Assembly (NCBI GenBank): GCA_904066235.2
Contig: CAJFCV020000002.1
Coordinates: 3,472,001-3,536,000 of the forward strand
Origin: Bursaphelenchus xylophilus
Taxonomy: Eukaryota > Nematoda > Chromadorea > Rhabditida > Aphelenchoididae
Direction: 5' to 3'
DNA length: 64,000 nucleotides
Part shown: piece after piece, positions 32,358 through 44,000 of the stretch
How the letters are laid out: each line of letters begins with the position of its first letter
How positions within the stretch are numbered: the stretch's first letter is position 1
Position numbers and translations under genes: made by a program
Notes under the pieces: model-generated
Told to the model about the DNA's origin: nothing
Seen by the model: only the letters and a program-made list of their open reading frames with translations
Database searches by the model: none

Positions 32358-33795
32358 ATGACCTCAACCTTGTATATGGCATGTCTTCTGGCTTTATCGA
32401 CCAGCTTCGTTTTCGGCGCTCGTCCGCAGCAAAGTGTATCCGTTGTTGGAAGACTGACTTGTGATGGAAAGCCCGCCAAAGATGTGGTAAGTTATTTTAC
32501 AGAAAAGAGTTGTTAATAAAACTGAATTTAGGGGATCAAAAATTACTTCCGCTCAAAACCGGTTTACTTTTCTCTAGTCACTGGCTTCTAAAAAAGTTTT
32601 CTAACGAATTCTAACGATTACAGTCCAAAAGCCAAATGTTTTACCAGTTTATCGGGAAAATAATGAGCACAAATTTCGCTGCGCCGATCCTAGTCGCTGA
32701 AGAAAAAAGCAATTTGATTCTGTCGCGAGACAATTCATTTTCTCGGCGGCGATGCGATTTTCGACGCGACAGAATGTTCAGTATTTTCCCGACAGACTGG
32801 TACAGTGGGGGCCTGATCCAGTGGCAAAAAACGTACCATTTTGCATCCAGGAAGCATCAAAAAATGTGGCAAAATACATCCCTCTCCAAGTGAAAAAAAA
32901 ACTCGGATTTCAAAAGCGCGCCCGCTCTTTTTGTAAGGAAATAGGGCGCGCCGTTCAAAACGAAGTTTTTCTACTTGGAGAGGGAAGCATTTTGCCATAT
33001 TTTTGATACTTCCCGGATGCAAAATGGTAAGTTTTCGGCCACTGGATCAGGTCCCTCACTGTATAATAACTCAGGGTAAACAAAATTTACGCCGCCGAGC
33101 CTTCGCCGAGCGTCCGCGGAGCATCCGATGGCTTTTTTTTTTTTCACTTGATCAGGTCACCCACTGTAGTCCGCTCGCCTGAGTCGGTGGAGTGATTTCT
33201 GCGACATTCAGCGTGCAAAAATAAAACCTTTCTCGGCTGTTGCTCACACCTGAAGTTTTGCGAAATCTCGCATACGTCATAGAAATAATTATTTCATTTC
33301 TTTCAAGTCCGTCAAAATCTAAGCGTCTCACTTTGAGCTCTTCCCCTGCTAAATTCAGACGTCAAATTCAGCTCGCTGTCGGGAAAACCTGAAAAATTTT
33401 GTCGCGGCAGCGACAAGCAACCTTGATAATGCAGCTTTGTGAATGCCCTGGACCTCAGCGCTCGACCAAAAAATGTCATTTCTTTTCAGAAAATCAAGCT
33501 CTACGACAAGGACACCTTCACCTTCGACGACTTGATGGGCAAAGCCACCACGGACGCCTCCGGCACTTTCCGTGTCGAAGGAACCGCCAACGAGGTCACA
33601 AACATCCAACCTAAAGTCAACATCTACCATCGGTGCAATTACTCGCCGCTGATTCCGACTTGTTATCAAAAGTTTGCGATTCGCGTCCCAACCAACTACA
33701 TCACAAAAGGTCCTCGCGCCGCAAAAACCTTCGACTTGGGAACCCTGAATTTGGCGGGGAAAATGTCCGGACAGAGTACGGATTGTATCAATTGA
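32358..33795 (+). CDS. Transthyretin-like (TTL) family secreted protein 2
   Basis: Two exons, 32358-32486 and 33490-33795, join in phase (144 aa). Signal peptide MTSTLYMACLLALSTSFVFG. The mature part reads ARPQQSVSVVGRLTCDGKPA, KIKLYDKDTFTFDDLMGKAT, NEVTNIQPKVNIYHRCNYSP, LIPTCYQKFAIRVPTNYI and a terminal DCIN. It is about 60-65% identical by eye to TTL gene 1 over exon 2 and has the intron at the same codon and phase, so the pair arose by duplication. The chemoreceptor and a foldback element now separate them. The 1 kb intron contains a family-A and a family-B MITE. Extracellular; specific function unknown. Confidence 0.93.
32644..32800. mobile_element. Family-A MITE in TTL gene 2 intron
   Basis: Left end CCAGTTTATCGGGAAAATAA, right end TATTTTCCCGACAGACTGG, TA-flanked. 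The next MITE starts two bases later. Confidence 0.8.
32803..33061. mobile_element. Family-B MITE in TTL gene 2 intron
   Basis: Ends CAGTGGGGGCCTGATCCAGT and inverse finishing CCCTCACTG, TA-flanked. It shares its left TA with the family-A copy, so one inserted at the target duplication of the other. Confidence 0.85.
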
Positions 33796-33879
33796 ATATG
33801 TTTGAATATTTCATTTCACAATGCGTATTTTACAATGTAATAACCTCTTTTTTGACGAAAAAATTGTAAAAATTGGTGT

Positions 33880-33885
33880 AATAAA
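33880..33885 (+). terminator. Polyadenylation signal AATAAA, TTL gene 2
   Basis: AATAAA 85 bp after the stop codon. Confidence 0.6.
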
Positions 33886-33949
33886 TTTTTCCGGTTCTAG
33901 AAATTGATAAAAATGACGAGGAATGACGAATTCTTTGGATTGAGACATT

Positions 33950-34245
33950 TTTGGGGGACAAAAGACGAAATGTCACAGGATTATTGGAAATTTGACGAAG
34001 TGTCACAAAATTATTGGGTTGCTGAAAATGATGAAAAATCGCGGGAAATTGAGGAAAACAGGAAAAATAAGTATGCCTGAGGGCATTTTAGCAAATTTTA
34101 ATTGAGTTTTTATCGATATTTTGCCTGGAAAAATAAAGAAAAATAGAAATGATACCTGATATTATACTTGATCATAGCTAACCACACAGTTTTCAATCAG
34201 CAAAATTTATTGTCGACACATTCTACAGGCTCTATTCGACAATTC
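33950..34245 (+). repeat. Family-F dispersed repeat, copy 1
   Basis: About 290 bp: ACGAAATGTCACAGGATTAT, GAGGAAAACAGGAAAAATAA, CCTGAGGGCATTTTAG, TTTTTATCGATATTTTG, TACTTGATCATAGCTAACCA, ATTCTACAGGCTCTATTCGA. Direct copy at 36905, inverted copy at 39818. Confidence 0.8.
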
Positions 34246-34456
34246 CGAGCATGTTCCTTCCACCTGACACTTGTTTTCTTCTCGCTTTGGCAAGTGAAAA
34301 CGCGGAGAGGACAGTGACTAAAAATTATGTAAATATTGTAAAAAAAGTTTTGCTATAAAATTGATAAACGTTGTCACAAGTTGTCAAAAGGATAAAGACA
34401 CAACTCTTATTTATCAAAATCATTTCTTCCCCGGTGATCGAGAACGTTTTCAACCC

Positions 34457-34463
34457 TATATAG
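34457..34463 (+). promoter_or_regulatory. TATA box upstream of pepsin-like gene
   Basis: TATATAG about 100 bp before the ATG at 34566. Inference from position. Confidence 0.35.
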
Positions 34464-34491
34464 AACATGACGTGTGTTCTGTGTTGCGGCG

Positions 34492-34499
34492 CTGATAAG
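34492..34499 (+). promoter_or_regulatory. GATA-factor-type site CTGATAAG
   Basis: CTGATAAG, the extended WGATAR site used by intestinal GATA factors in nematodes, lies 67 bp before the pepsin-like gene. TGATAAA-like sites occur at about 34361 and 34390 too. Intestinal expression would fit a pepsin relative. Confidence 0.35.
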
Positions 34500-34565
34500 G
34501 TTAATTAATAAGACCGCAAGGTTTCTTCAAGAGGGAGAGCGACATTCTCTCCTCGTTCTTAATCT

Positions 34566-35937
34566 ATGACGTTTTCCAAGGTTTTATGTCTTCAAGTCTA
34601 CCTAGGCCTGACAATTCTAACAACTGCGATCAGGCTAAACTATACCGGAGGTAAGACAATGAAGAAAAGTACCAGTTGCGTATAAGCTGACAAAAAATTT
34701 TTGAGAATGATACTATTGAAATTCTGACTCTTCAGACATTCCGTACCTGACCGTATCTTTTGATCCGAGCGGAAATGAAACCTTTGAAGTGCCGTTGTAC
34801 CTTGAAGGGGAATCGTTCTTCCTTGGGGAGGAATGTGCTGACGCTGGAACTTGCACCGAGACCAATCATTCGATAGTATACAACCCAGGGTAAGTGAGGC
34901 ATTTGGTCCACGTACTATCAAAGTTTGGGTCCGAAAAGCGCGCCTAGACCAAGAGAGTGCCTTGGGGAAGTGTGAACGTCGAGAAAAAAAGATATGGCAA
35001 ACAAAAATAAGTACTTTTTGGCAAAGCAAAAAAACTCCCAAAAAATTGGATTTTCCTTTACCGCATCATTTCTCCTCAAGATGTCCTCTTCACCAAAGTG
35101 CTCTCTTTGCCAAGGTGCCCTCTACGCCACGGTGCCCTATTCGTCAAGGTGTCCTCTCAGCCAAGTGCCCTTTGCGTTAGGTCCCCTATTGGCCAAGGTA
35201 CCTTCTTCGCCAAAGTGTCCTTTCCGCTCAGGTTCCCTCTTCGTCAAAGTGCCCTCTTCGCTCAGGTTCCTTTTTCGTCAAGTTGCCTTCTTCACCAAGG
35301 TGCCCTCTTCTGCTCAGGTTCCCTTTTCGCCAAGGTGATCTTTTTGCCAAGGTGCCCTTTTCGCTCAAGTTCCTTATTCGACAAGGTACCCTTTTCGCCA
35401 AGGTGCCCTCTTCTGCTGAGGTTCCCTATTTGCCAAGGTGCCGTCTTTACCAAAATGCCCTCCTCGCCAGGATACGCTCTTCGTTAGGTTCTTTCTTCGC
35501 CCTATTCGCCGAAGTGCCCTGTTGGCTTAGATTCCTTCTGCGCCAAGGTGAACTCTTTGTCAGGTCCCCCCTTCGTTGCACGTATGCTGAGAGCATTCTT
35601 TGGCAACCAGTGCCCCCGTAGAGCCTAGAAATCTTTTTCCCAGAAAGTACCACGGCGTAAAGGGCGATGAGATTACGTTGAAGTCGGGCGGCACTTCCTT
35701 ATTTGGCAACAAATATCAAGGTTCGCTGATTACCGACTTCACCAACGACCGTGTGGCTACATTCAACGTAATCAACAACAGTACAGCGCCGATTGATCTG
35801 GAAGCGGCGGGGAGGCTGAGTCTCGACTTCTCCAACTACACCATGGACGGGTATTTCGTTGAAAATGTTTTCAAAAACCTGCAAACAAAGCAAATCATTT
35901 TCCGCCGTGGTCCAGTGGAGCAATACTTGGTAGGGTA

Positions 35938-35969
<32 letters not shown>

Positions 35970-36853
35970 ATACATAGATAGATATAGATATATAAATACA
36001 TATGACACATTGAAATTCGGTTTAGAAAACCGGCTACATCAACGGAACGAAAGGCGCCATGGAAATTGGCGTCAACGAAATGTATGGTTGCAACATGACT
36101 GAAGCCAAGTATAAAGTCAAGCATAGCAGAGGATGGAAGATTGTTGGCGGGTACGTAAAATTAATAACTCTCGAACGATATATGTTGAGTCCCGAGACGC
36201 AAAGATACAACAATATACACCCTTTGCCAGACAACAAACAATTCTTGTAAAACAAAGCAATGAAAAAAACGAACGAACTTTCTGGACGACCCAATAATAG
36301 TCCGCTGATGACTATAACCCCACTGTTTACTTTCAGCATCCAAATCGGCGACGAACTTCATGACTACCCCGTAAAATTCTCGCTCAACGAAAAAGTCCTG
36401 CTCCCACGGCACCTCTACAATTACATTTATCAGAGTCCCTACAAGAACCTCACCCTCCGCGAGCTCGCCTCGTACACTCTGTACTTTGACAACGAGACCG
36501 CGTTCGCGCCCAACTACACCAACTTCCTCAACTACAAGACAATCTACCGGGATGTGCTGGACCTGCAGGTGGAGCCGCACGATGAATTCGTCGTTCTTCT
36601 TGGGCGGCCCTTCCTCGCCGACTTTTGTTTGATCCTGCGGAAGCGGGGCGATGAATTGAGCGATTACGAGATTGGGTTAGCGCCCTCGTACCCGTTGGAC
36701 GATGATCCGCAATGGGAGGATGATGTAGCGCCCATTCGCCCCAAAGAAGACGATGATGAAGACGAGAGCGACGAGGATGAAGATGATGGTGCAAACAGCA
36801 ACGGCTTGAGCTTTTTTATTGTGTTGTTGGCATTTTTTGGCAGTAAAGCTTAG
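34566..36853 (+). CDS. Pepsin-fold protein lacking catalytic Asp motifs, GPI-anchored type
   Basis: Five exons join in phase: 34566-34650, 34736-34889, 35644-35929, 36026-36150, 36337-36853 (388 aa). Signal peptide MTFSKVLCLQVYLGLTILTT. The layout follows A1 aspartic proteases: PYLTVSFDPSGNETFEVPLY then, where DTGSS belongs, YLEGESFFL; SIVYNPGKYHGVKG (usual NPS..ST.), GAMEIGVNEMYGC, RGWKIVGGIQIGD, then VKFSLNEKVLLPRHLY where DTGTSL..P belongs; and a C-terminal VLLGRPFLADFCLILRKRGD with EIGLAPS (usual LGD.FLR.Y...GLA). Both active-site Asp-Thr-Gly motifs are thus replaced, so proteolysis is not expected; a binding or decoy role is inference. The tail is strongly acidic (DDDEDESDEDEDDG) and ends in SNGLSFFIVLLAFFGSKA, a GPI-type signal. 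An alternative is a transmembrane anchor. Confidence 0.75.
35086..35590 (+). repeat. Imperfect CCAAGGTGCCCTCTTCG minisatellite in intron 2
   Basis: Roughly 20 degenerate units of 20-30 bp (TCGCCAAGGTGCCCTCTTC and TCTGCTCAGGTTCCCTTT variants). Long overlapping open frames arise from the repeat and are not coding: the flanking exons splice across it in phase. Confidence 0.8.
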
Positions 36854-36904
36854 GCATATCGTAAAAAATAAGCATGTTTTATCTCACTTCATCAAGGTTG
36901 ATGG

Positions 36905-37195
36905 ATTTTGGGCGAAATGACAAAATGCCACAGAAGTATTGGAAATTTGACGAAGTGTCACAAAATTATTGGTTTGCCGAAAATAATGAAAAAATGAGGA
37001 AAACGAAAAAACTAAACATGCCCGAGGGCATTTAGATCGTTTTAATTAAGTTTTTATCGATATTTCGGCCTGAACATGACGAAAAATAGAGATGATATCT
37101 GATATTACACTTGATCATAACTAACCCCACAGGGTTTCAATCAGCAAAACTTATTGTCAGAGTATCCTACAGGCTCCATTCAATTGAAATTTCGA
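36905..37195 (+). repeat. Family-F dispersed repeat, copy 2
   Basis: Same order of blocks as copy 1 (GAAATTTGACGAAGTGTCAC, CCCGAGGGCATTTAGA, TTACACTTGATCATAACTAA, TATCCTACAGGCTCC). Lies 50 bp after the pepsin-like stop and ahead of the next gene. A shorter partial copy of its first block recurs at 37238-37300. Confidence 0.8.
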
Positions 37196-37255
37196 GGTTC
37201 TAGGCCCAGAAAGAAATTTTGTCCACCAGTATAGCATCATTGGAAATTTCGCGAA

Positions 37256-39805
37256 ATGTCACAAAATCAAAAAAAAATGGCGGGAAATGAGGAAAACAGA
37301 ATCTCTCTAAAATCTAAAGACTTTTCATTTGCTTCTCAAAAATTTGTTGGTGAACTTCCCGGTCGGTCAGACTTTTTTTGCCCAATGAGTGGAAAGCGTG
37401 GGCAATACGGAATCATCGGCCGTGACAGCTCGATGGGGCTGCGACGCGACCGTTGTGGGCGGAGTTTTGAGACGAAACAAAAACCCAGCGTGCCATCGAT
37501 CCCAGAAGAAGATTCATCGAGAAGAAGGAGACCAAAAAAAGAAGAAAATAGAGCAGTCGACAAGCTGAATGATGACAAAAAATTTGAGGACAATAACGCC
37601 AAATCTGCTGGTGGAGCCGAGGAAAAGACTCGAAAGAACTCGGATTCGTATCGACAGATAGATTTGAAGGGGATTGGATCTATCAAAAGTGGTAAGTTTT
37701 TTGCCTTTTTTATGAGGATGGCCTTTTCCGATTTTTTGTACAAAATTTTTTTGGCACTTTGCGGCAAAAAAATAGAAAAAAAGAAAAAAATCGGAAAATT
37801 CAAAACACTGAAATTTTTTTTATCATCCTTGGTGACTAATTTTTTCGATTTTTTCATGTTTTAATTTTTTTTTATTTCTTCTCTTTACTTTTGACTTTTG
37901 GGTGAACCTACTAAAATTGACAATTTTTTTTAGATTTTTTTATATTCGTAGTATTTTTTCTTTCTTTTTGGTGTCCTTCCAACAAATTGTAGAAAAAAAA
38001 ATTAAAAAATCAAAAAAAAAATAATAAACAAAACCATCCAAAAACTTACAAAAACAATAAAATTGCGTTTTTGAAAATTTCTGGCATTTTTAATTTTTTT
38101 TTCTGATTTTATTGATTGCTTTATTTTTGTATTTTTTACGTTTTTTTTTGATTTTTTAATCTTTTTTTTACTTCTTCATTTCTCTATATTTTTTATATTT
38201 TTGGGGTTTTTTTATTTTTTTTATTCAGTTCTTTGCAATTTTTGCTCTTTTTTCAACTCTAATCAAGCCTATTTTCCGGTCGTTCACATCCCGATGCAAT
38301 TCCAAGACAACGCCCTGACTACGGACTCATCGGCCGTTATGGCTGTTGTCCGGGCCGAAAACCACGCCCTGGAACCATTGATTTGGCCAAGGAAAAGGAG
38401 AGGTATTACCGTCGGAAGATGCTGAACAAGCCGATGAAAAAATCAACGGGTTCCGAGGGTGAATCAACCGCTAGATCGACTGAAACTGAAGAGATAAAGG
38501 AAAAGGAAGGGAAGAAAGTTGATCAGAAGGAGGTCAAGTCTTCGGAAGAGTCAGTTGAAGCCGAGCGAAGTCAAACTGAGTCGTTTCACAGCCCGAAAAT
38601 GGAGCTGGAAGTGGTTCAGACGCAAAATGGTGGGTAATATAACCTTTTTAAATGATATCTCAAGTTTGAGCCGTTCGATCTTTCTGAAACTTGCCACAAA
38701 TTTTAAATGGACTTTTCCAAGCGTTCTGTCAAAGTTTTAGCCCGCGCTTTGCAAAAAGAACTTAGATTTTTTGATCGAAAAATTAAAAAATCTCAATTTT
38801 TTTTTTGATTTTTTTCTCTTCAAAATATTTTGGATTTTATTACCAGTGAGGTTACAAACATCTCCACCAAAAATCAAAATTTTCCCAGCCCAATTCGAAG
38901 AGTTATTGACAAAAACATGTTTTTTCTCTGACCGTCTCTCCTCATTTTGCGTGCTCTCTAAGATCTTTGAATATCTTGGCTCTCGCTGAATATTATGAGC
39001 TGAAATTTTTGGTGATTCAATTATAGTCTCTTCAGAAAAGTTTTGCAAAATTTGAACAAAATCGGAGAGTTAAACTTGATGTACCTTATAGTAGAAGATC
39101 AAAACATTTTTTTTTTTTAATTTTGATTTTTCAGCAGAAAAAACCCGTCACGTCATCGTTTTGGCCACGAACAATGTTGCTCTGGTCCGTTCTCTCCTTG
39201 GAATTTATACTGTAAAATTCCCCCCGGCTTCGGAGGGGATTTCCAAGGTGATTTAAAATTTTGAACAAAAAATTTTGATTTTTTCAGATAGACATTGGAT
39301 TACTGCCCACAGTTGTCCAGATTTCAAGTGAAGACGAACTGCAGATCTTTATTGTGCGTTCCATCGAAAGCTTGGAGGAAATTGCCATGGATAATGTGAT
39401 CGATGTCATAATTTTTTGTCATGAAGCCGGAAATGAAGGAGATTATCGCGCTGTCAAACGAAATGTAGGCCCTACATTTTGCTGAGACCACTTTCATCTA
39501 ATTTTTTTCAGCTGATCCAGCCATGTGAGCAAAATTGCAGACGAATTCCGCGAATTTCGGCCGCGATTCGCACAAAACCCACGATTGAAAGGGATATTGC
39601 GGGTGAACCGCTGGTTCTGGACGTTGGAAGTCATATGGTATTCGATCAGGAGCTCAGTGGTTGTGTTCAGACCTCGGTGGATTTGCTGGAGAAACAAGAA
39701 ACCACTGCTCATTTGTTCAATGACGCGTGGATGTTGTCGATGAAGAAAAAGTGGAAAAAAGAGATGAAACAGAAGTGCCAGAGGAACGGGAGATGCTTTG
39801 GATAG
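37256..39805 (+). CDS. Unrecognised gene with duplicated exon motif
   Basis: Exons by frame and splice signals: 37256-37691 (a), about 38268-38629 (b), 39135-39247 (c), 39288-39464 (d), 39512-39805 (e). b to e join in phase; b is basic then Lys/Glu-rich, c-e are globular (TRHVIVLATNNVALVRSLLG, NVIDVIIFCHEAGNEGDYRA, a Cys-containing basic C-terminus ending KCQRNGRCFG). Exons a and b share a motif, GRS-x(11-12)-YG[IL]IGR, so one is a copy of the other. However, a ends in phase 1 while the visible acceptors of b require phase 2, so a-b joining would frameshift: a missing microexon, alternative first exons or decay are possible. The first ATG (37256) lies in a family-F repeat fragment; 37385 (MSGKRGQYGIIGR) is an alternative. 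I do not recognise the family. Confidence 0.5.
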
Positions 39806-39814
39806 ACAAATAGA

Positions 39815-40090
39815 GCCTGTAGAATGTTGTGACAATAAATTTTGCAGATTGAAAGTCCGTGGAGTTAGTTGTGATCAAGTGTAATATCAGATATAATCTC
39901 TATTTTTTATATTCTGCAGTGCGAAATATCGGTGAAATCATAATCAAAAGGAGCTAAAATGCCCTCTGGCATGTCTAGCTTTTCTGTTTTCCTCATTTTC
40001 CCGCCATTTTTCATCAATTCCCTTAACCCAATAATTTTGTGACACTTCGCCAAGTTTCCAATAATTCCGTGACATTTCGTCTTTTCGCCC
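39815..40090 (-). repeat. Family-F dispersed repeat, copy 3, inverted
   Basis: Reverse complement of copies 1 and 2 (GAGCCTGTAGAATGTTGTGA, GAGTTAGTTGTGATCAAGTG, AAATGCCCTCTGGCATG, TTTTGTGACACTTCGCCAAG). It starts ten bases after the stop of the unrecognised gene, so its AATAAA (39834-39839) is in the right place to end that transcript. With copy 2 it brackets the gene in inverted orientation. Confidence 0.8.
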
Positions 40091-41021
40091 AAAAAAATTT
40101 TCAACCCGAAAAAATCTCTTCGGAAATCCGTTCCCTCTCTCTCTCATTTATCTTATTCCCTCTGGTGGAGGATTTGTCAACCGCGGGACGGGAAGTTTAA
40201 TGGGCGTTGCGACACCATCAATTCTTCAAAATTCCCACTGACTCCTCATGAATAATATAGCACTCGGAGGGTTTGATGTCGGGAAATTAATATCGAAATT
40301 GGGTCTGCGATGGCAATACTAGGTTATGAATGGAATAGTCGGGGATTTTTAGAGGGTTTGAAGGGTTTTTCATATTGTTTTAGTAACACTTGAAGGGGTG
40401 TTTTGGTTATGATAATTGCCGAGCGGGATTTGCACGTGATGAAGCGGAATTGGTAGGAGAGTGAAAAGATGGCTCTTTGTAACTGTTGCTTTTATAATTT
40501 TTATGGAACTTTGGTGTTTTGGAAGTTTTCTGAGCAATTTATTTTATCCATCAGTTTTGATGAAGCGAGATAAAAATGCTCAATTTTTTCAATGTTCTTA
40601 GTTTCGATTATAGATAAAATTGATATTTTCTAGTGCAAAAAGCTTTCGGTAAACTACAAATAATGTTTTTATAGTTTTCAAATACCTTTTTTGTTTTGTA
40701 ATTCGCCGATGTTGTTATAGACATGAGTAACCTCCGAAATCTCTCGATTTTTCATCTTTTTCTTTCCGTTCTTGTTTTCTATTCTTATGCATCAGATGGA
40801 TTAGAAAATTGTCTCTAATTCACATCTAAAATCCTTGACAAACGCTTGATTTATGGGTTTCAATATTGACATTCTCCGTTTTCCACACCCTTGCTTTCGA
40901 AATGTTTTACGTCCCATCTGAGGTTTGTATTTGCTTAATTTCAGGGAAAGAGGAGCCGGATATACGAAACCCCTCACGGGACAGGTGTATTCGATACTAT
41001 TCCCGTTGAGGGAATTTTGAA
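40091..41021. other. Intergenic, HOOK gene upstream region
   Basis: No exons or repeats recognised. It should contain the promoter of the HOOK gene. A minus-strand open frame at 40801-41079 overlaps HOOK exon 1 antisense and is not supported. Confidence 0.45.
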
Positions 41022-44000
41022 ATGACGCAGAGCCATCATACGCTCGGCTTCCTTCTGGATTGGGTAAGTTATTTTCCATGTTTTTGGTGTTTTGACTTTT
41101 AGGTAAACGACTGAACTTTAAGAAGATTTGACAAGTTAGATGAGGCTGCGATTGGAACCCCTGTTTTGATAAGAGCAGCTGATTTTGATTTAGAAAAGCG
41201 GGGAGGTCTAATTGGTTTGAATCAGATGGAGAGAAAGTAGAGAAAGGGAGTTTTTTGGCTGATTCAGAGGCGAAAACCCCACGAGTGCGTTTGATTAATC
41301 ATATGTGCGAGTTGAAAAGCGTAAAAACTGATTAAGTTCATGGGAATAAGTGAGACTGATTTTGAGGTCTAGTACAATGTAAATTTGATGTTTTGAAGTT
41401 AAAAAGTCAAATTCTCCGCAGGATAAGTCATAGACAGTCTTATTATGTTTGTAATAGAGGTTAAAACTTTAGTGATGATGCGAACGAGATAAAACTATAT
41501 TAGCCATCAAGTACAATATAAATTCGTCCGAAAAAAAGGAAGCAGGCGCTTTTCGAGATTAAAATTGTCTTTTTTATTGAATAAGTTGATGTCTTCTGAA
41601 TTTCAAACCTGGAAACTTTTCAGGCCACAACATCGCACCCCGGCTCAGATGCTTTTACAATAGACACCGTTGTTGATGGTCGATTAATATCCGAGCTTCT
41701 TTATTCACTGTAAGTCCCATTCATTGTGTTTGTTCATTCTTTAGATGTGAATCCCATTTCACGGAGAAATTCGTCAATGAAGTCCAGGAAATCGACGATC
41801 AAAGTCGGGAGAGTCAGGTCAGACGGATAACATTAGTTCATGAGAAAATTGTCCAATTTTATGAACTGAAGTGCAAGATAAACTTGACAGAGGACTCGAA
41901 CTTTCTTCCTGAACCTACAGACCTTGGTATGTTTGGGATTTTTGGGAGGAATTTCGAAGTTTTGATATTGGACCTAGTGTAATATAAACATTTTTGATTT
42001 TGATGGGAAAATCGTTTTGTTTGGATGGGAAATGAATTGCAGATGTTTTATAGACTCATTATGGTCTGTTTAATACGTGTTTCTTTTAGTTTCCAAGGAC
42101 GAAGATGCAGTTCTTCGCTTCCTTTTCGTCGTTTCCACCATTCCCACTGTTCTCGGTCATATCAGTAGGTTTTAATGGGATTTTTGACAAATTTATGGGA
42201 CAAATTTTTATGTGGTTGATTTAGCTGCCCGAACAATGCAAGAAATGCTCAAACACTCACCTCAAAACGTCCAGGATAAGATAAAATCAATGGAATTGGA
42301 GTTTATAGACCTGATTCAAGGCCATAAAACAACGGATTATAGTGTGAGTTGGGTTGGAAAAACTCTGTAGAGGCTTGGTGGAAATTTTAAAGGCTTTATT
42401 TGGGATTTTTTGTCATTTTTTCCGGGAAATTTTTGGAAAATTTTCAAAAAATCGAAAAAATTTTATTTTCAGGCCAAAATCCAAGCGGAACAGCAAAAAT
42501 CCAAGGAACTGAGGGCCAAGCTGAACGAAGCAACAAGTCAGGTAAGCAATCACATACAGTTTGCCCCAGAAAAATCGGTAAAAAATCGAAAGAAAAGAGA
42601 TCTGTGGGAGCTCTCTTCAAAAATCAAAAAAATGACGGTTTTTGTTGGGTTTTATACGTTTCACTTGAATAAAAGTAGAGCGGACGGGTTTTCGCAAGCA
42701 AATATGGGTTGGAGACGGCTTGAAATAGATAAAAATATGTGTGCCCGGAGGGGAAATTTGGAATTTTGGGGGGTTTCAAGATTTTTTTTGAGGTTTTTGG
42801 GATGAAAATTTATTTTATAGGGGATTTGAGGGTGAAAATTTTTATTTGGCGTGGTTTGGGATAGTATTTGTACATCAAAAAAAAATTTTTTTATTCATTT
42901 TTTTTTGAATTTTTTTTTATTTTTTCCGGCCTTCAGAACGCCATTTTATCGGACAAACTCACCAAACTCGAATTCGAATTAGGCAATGCGAAAGAAGACC
43001 TGAAAAAATACGCTGAAGACTCGGTCAGCAAAACGGTCCTGGAAATGAAAATGGACGATGCCAAGGCCCTAGAAGAGCGCCTCAAATTGGCCGATGAACT
43101 CACACGCAAATTGGAAACGGATGCCGCGGAATGGGCATTGAAATGCGAACGATTGGAGGCCGAGAACTCGAAAATGGTAAGGATTTTTTTGGGAAATTTT
43201 AATTTTTTCTGCTGAGGATTTTTATGAATAAACTTGGTAGAAAGTTAGAGTAGAGTTTTGTAAGAGTATGCGAGATTTTTGACTTGTCTTTTTGAAGAAG
43301 ACATTGCGATTTTTAGGTCGAAAGAGAAAAAATTCGGATATTTTTTTGCGATTTTTGGCTTGAAAATAAAAGGGTGGATTAGAAGTGAGGTGAACAATGT
43401 CTTTCCCAAAAATACATTTTTTCATCGGAGAGCTCAAAAAAAATACAGCCTAAAAATGTTTTTTCATCACTCCGTCTCTCAAGATTTTACGTATTTCCTC
43501 GAAAAAAGATCGTTGAATATATTGGATTTGACGGCAAATATTGAGCTAAAATTTTCAGGAATTAATATGTGGCCTAGGTGAACTGCGATCACAGAATTTG
43601 AAGGAAATCTGAGCGTCACACCCGGAATGATACCAATTTTTAAATGAATTTGTAACATTCATTTTAAAATTGGTGATGACGCTCAGATTTCCTTGATATT
43701 TTGTGATCATAGTCACCTAGGCCATATATTAATTCCTGTAAATTTTAGCCCAATATTTGCGGTCAGAGCCGGGATATTCAACGACCTTTTTTTCGAGGGA
43801 ATACGTAGAATGGGGAGGGACGGAGTGATGAAAAACGTTTTTTCGGCTGTAATTTTTTGAGCTCTCCGATGAAAAAAATGTATTTTTGGTAAAGACATTG
43901 TTCACCTCACTTCTAATACAGCCTAAAATTTTCAAGCCGAAAATCGCACAAAATATCTGAATGTTTGGCTTTTTTTGACATAAAAATCTCAATGTCTTCT

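Noticed and set aside
34994..35621. Several long overlapping plus-strand frames rich in S, L, F, P and Q
   Set aside because: They come from a degenerate minisatellite in the pepsin-like gene's intron 2; the flanking exons splice across it in phase.
40801..41079. 92-codon minus-strand frame
   Set aside because: Overlaps HOOK exon 1 antisense; no domain and no continuation.
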